A stretch of 14,772 nt of DNA from DASRZM01 sp035686365 (GTDB lineage Bacteria; Pseudomonadota; Gammaproteobacteria; Xanthomonadales; Xanthomonadaceae). The DNA is taken from NCBI GenBank assembly GCA_035686365.1, contig DASRZM010000070.1:1-14772 (forward strand), in the 5' to 3' direction. The translations under genes and the position numbers were made by a program. The notes under the pieces are model-generated. The model was not told the DNA's origin, ran no database searches, and worked only from the letters and a program-made list of their open reading frames with translations. Positions 14,085 through 14,772 of the stretch are shown in pieces. Position 1 is the first letter of the stretch. Each line of letters begins with the position of its first letter.

Positions 14085-14118
14085 CAAAACGGAAGCGGCC
14101 CCGGATTCCGGGGCCGCT
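14085..14118 (-). terminator. Intrinsic terminator of the TonB-dependent receptor gene
   Basis: An 11-bp hairpin, AGCGGCCCCGG / CCGGGGCCGCT, with a three-base loop (14094-14118). On the minus strand it is followed by TTCCGTTTTG, a broken but adequate T-rich tail. It starts 23 bases after the receptor stop codon. Confidence 0.75.
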
Positions 14119-14141
14119 GAAGTACCACAGTTGCGAATCGC

Positions 14142-14772
14142 TTAGAAGTTCTGGGTGTACTGCACGAACCAGAACCGACCCGGGATGTCGTACTGCGGGT
14201 CGAAGGAGTTCGCGAAGGTGTCGTAGGACACCGGCGGATCCTTGTCGTTGAGGTTGCGGGCACCGACCGCGATCGTCGCCGACCACGGAGCGGTCCAGCG
14301 CACCTGGGCGTCCACGTACGTGGTGCCGCCGATGCTGTTCAGACCGAAGCCCGGGAACTGCGGGTCCTGGTTCTCCAGCGGATCGGAGCACAGGTTCAGC
14401 AGCGACGGATCGCCCAGGCGCCCGGACACGATCACCGGGAACAGGCAGCTCTCGTCCAGGCGGGACATGTGCCGCAGGCCCACGGTGGCGCCCCAGTCGC
14501 CCAGCTCCCAGTTCAGGTTCAGGTTCGAGCGGATGCGCCAGATCGGGTTGCGGTCGAAGTACACGCCGACCACGTTGCCGCCGTCGGGCTGACCCAGATC
14601 GCCGAAGTAGCTGAGGTAGGCGCTGTCCCAGACGACCTGGAACGCACCCCAGTCGGAGTCGAAGCTGTAGGACGCGTTGAAGTCCCAGCCCTCGACCTCG
14701 AGGCCGCCCGGCAGGTTCTGCACACCGGCGAAAATGTCCAGCACGATGCCGCCCGGACCGCGGGTGATCAGC
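14142..14772 (-). CDS. TonB-dependent outer-membrane receptor, C-terminal part (runs off the window)
   Basis: The last ~209 codons of a gene whose 5' end lies beyond the right edge; the frame is open through 14772. The sequence shows alternating amphipathic beta-strands of an outer-membrane barrel. It begins with the NLPGGLEVEGWDFNASYSF segment typical of the late barrel of TonB-dependent receptors and contains TTYVDAQVRW and IAVGARNLNDKDPP, the usual penultimate-strand 'hGhxNLFDxxPP' motif. It ends in FWFVQYTQNF with the C-terminal phenylalanine needed for barrel assembly. The substrate (siderophore, oligosaccharide, peptide or other) cannot be judged without the plug domain. It has its own terminator. 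Confidence 0.92.
   Translation of the reverse strand, partial: LITRGPGGIVLDIFAGVQNLPGGLEVEGWDFNASYSFDSDWGAFQVVWDSAYLSYFGDLGQPDGGNVVGVYFDRNPIWRIRSNLNLNWELGDWGATVGLRHMSRLDESCLFPVIVSGRLGDPSLLNLCSDPLENQDPQFPGFGLNSIGGTTYVDAQVRWTAPWSATIAVGARNLNDKDPPVSYDTFANSFDPQYDIPGRFWFVQYTQNF

Overview
The window is about 14.8 kb of GC-rich DNA with the look of a gammaproteobacterial chromosome of the order Lysobacterales (Xanthomonadales). Four things point there: very high GC at third codon positions; five copies of a GTAG-headed REP palindrome (core GTCGGCAC-N4-GTGCCGAC) like those described in Stenotrophomonas and its relatives; a small secreted protein ending in the IFADGFE motif; and a ToxR/CadC-like regulator with a TolB-type periplasmic propeller beside a TonB-dependent receptor. 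No tRNA, rRNA, CRISPR array, phage module, intact transposase or recognisable defence island was seen.

Layout. Positions 166-2318 hold a two-gene, translationally coupled (GTGA) secreted module: a 620-residue protein with eleven decapeptide repeats and seven CX4C propeller-like modules, then a 97-residue secreted protein. Next is a secreted cupin (minus strand, 2567-3037), divergent from an NTF2/SnoaL-like protein (3343-3711). A G-rich leader precedes an exported S9-family serine peptidase (3960-6032), followed by a small three-helix membrane protein (6126-6536). A REP doublet separates these from a convergent RhlE-type DEAD-box RNA helicase (6688-7992, minus). Then come a coiled-coil/XRE DNA-binding protein (8486-8959, plus) with REPs on both sides and a GNAT acetyltransferase (9077-9739, minus).

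Positions 9987-10381 are a gene graveyard. Three C-terminal stubs lie end to end: a PQQ-type sugar dehydrogenase (minus), a GGDEF diguanylate cyclase (plus) and an alcohol dehydrogenase/quinone oxidoreductase (plus). Two deletions, the first across a divergent gene pair, would explain this. To the right, a winged-helix/TM/TolB-propeller regulator (10421-12658, minus) is divergent from an AraC-family regulator (12966-13838, plus). The window ends inside a TonB-dependent receptor (minus, 14142-14772) with its own terminator; a second, orphan minus-strand terminator lies about 200 bases further downstream.

Most genes are single transcription units with housekeeping or accessory envelope roles. 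The least explained items are the secreted two-gene module (166-2318), the gene graveyard, a hairpin that would cover the rhlE Shine-Dalgarno, and the G-quadruplex-prone leader of the peptidase gene.
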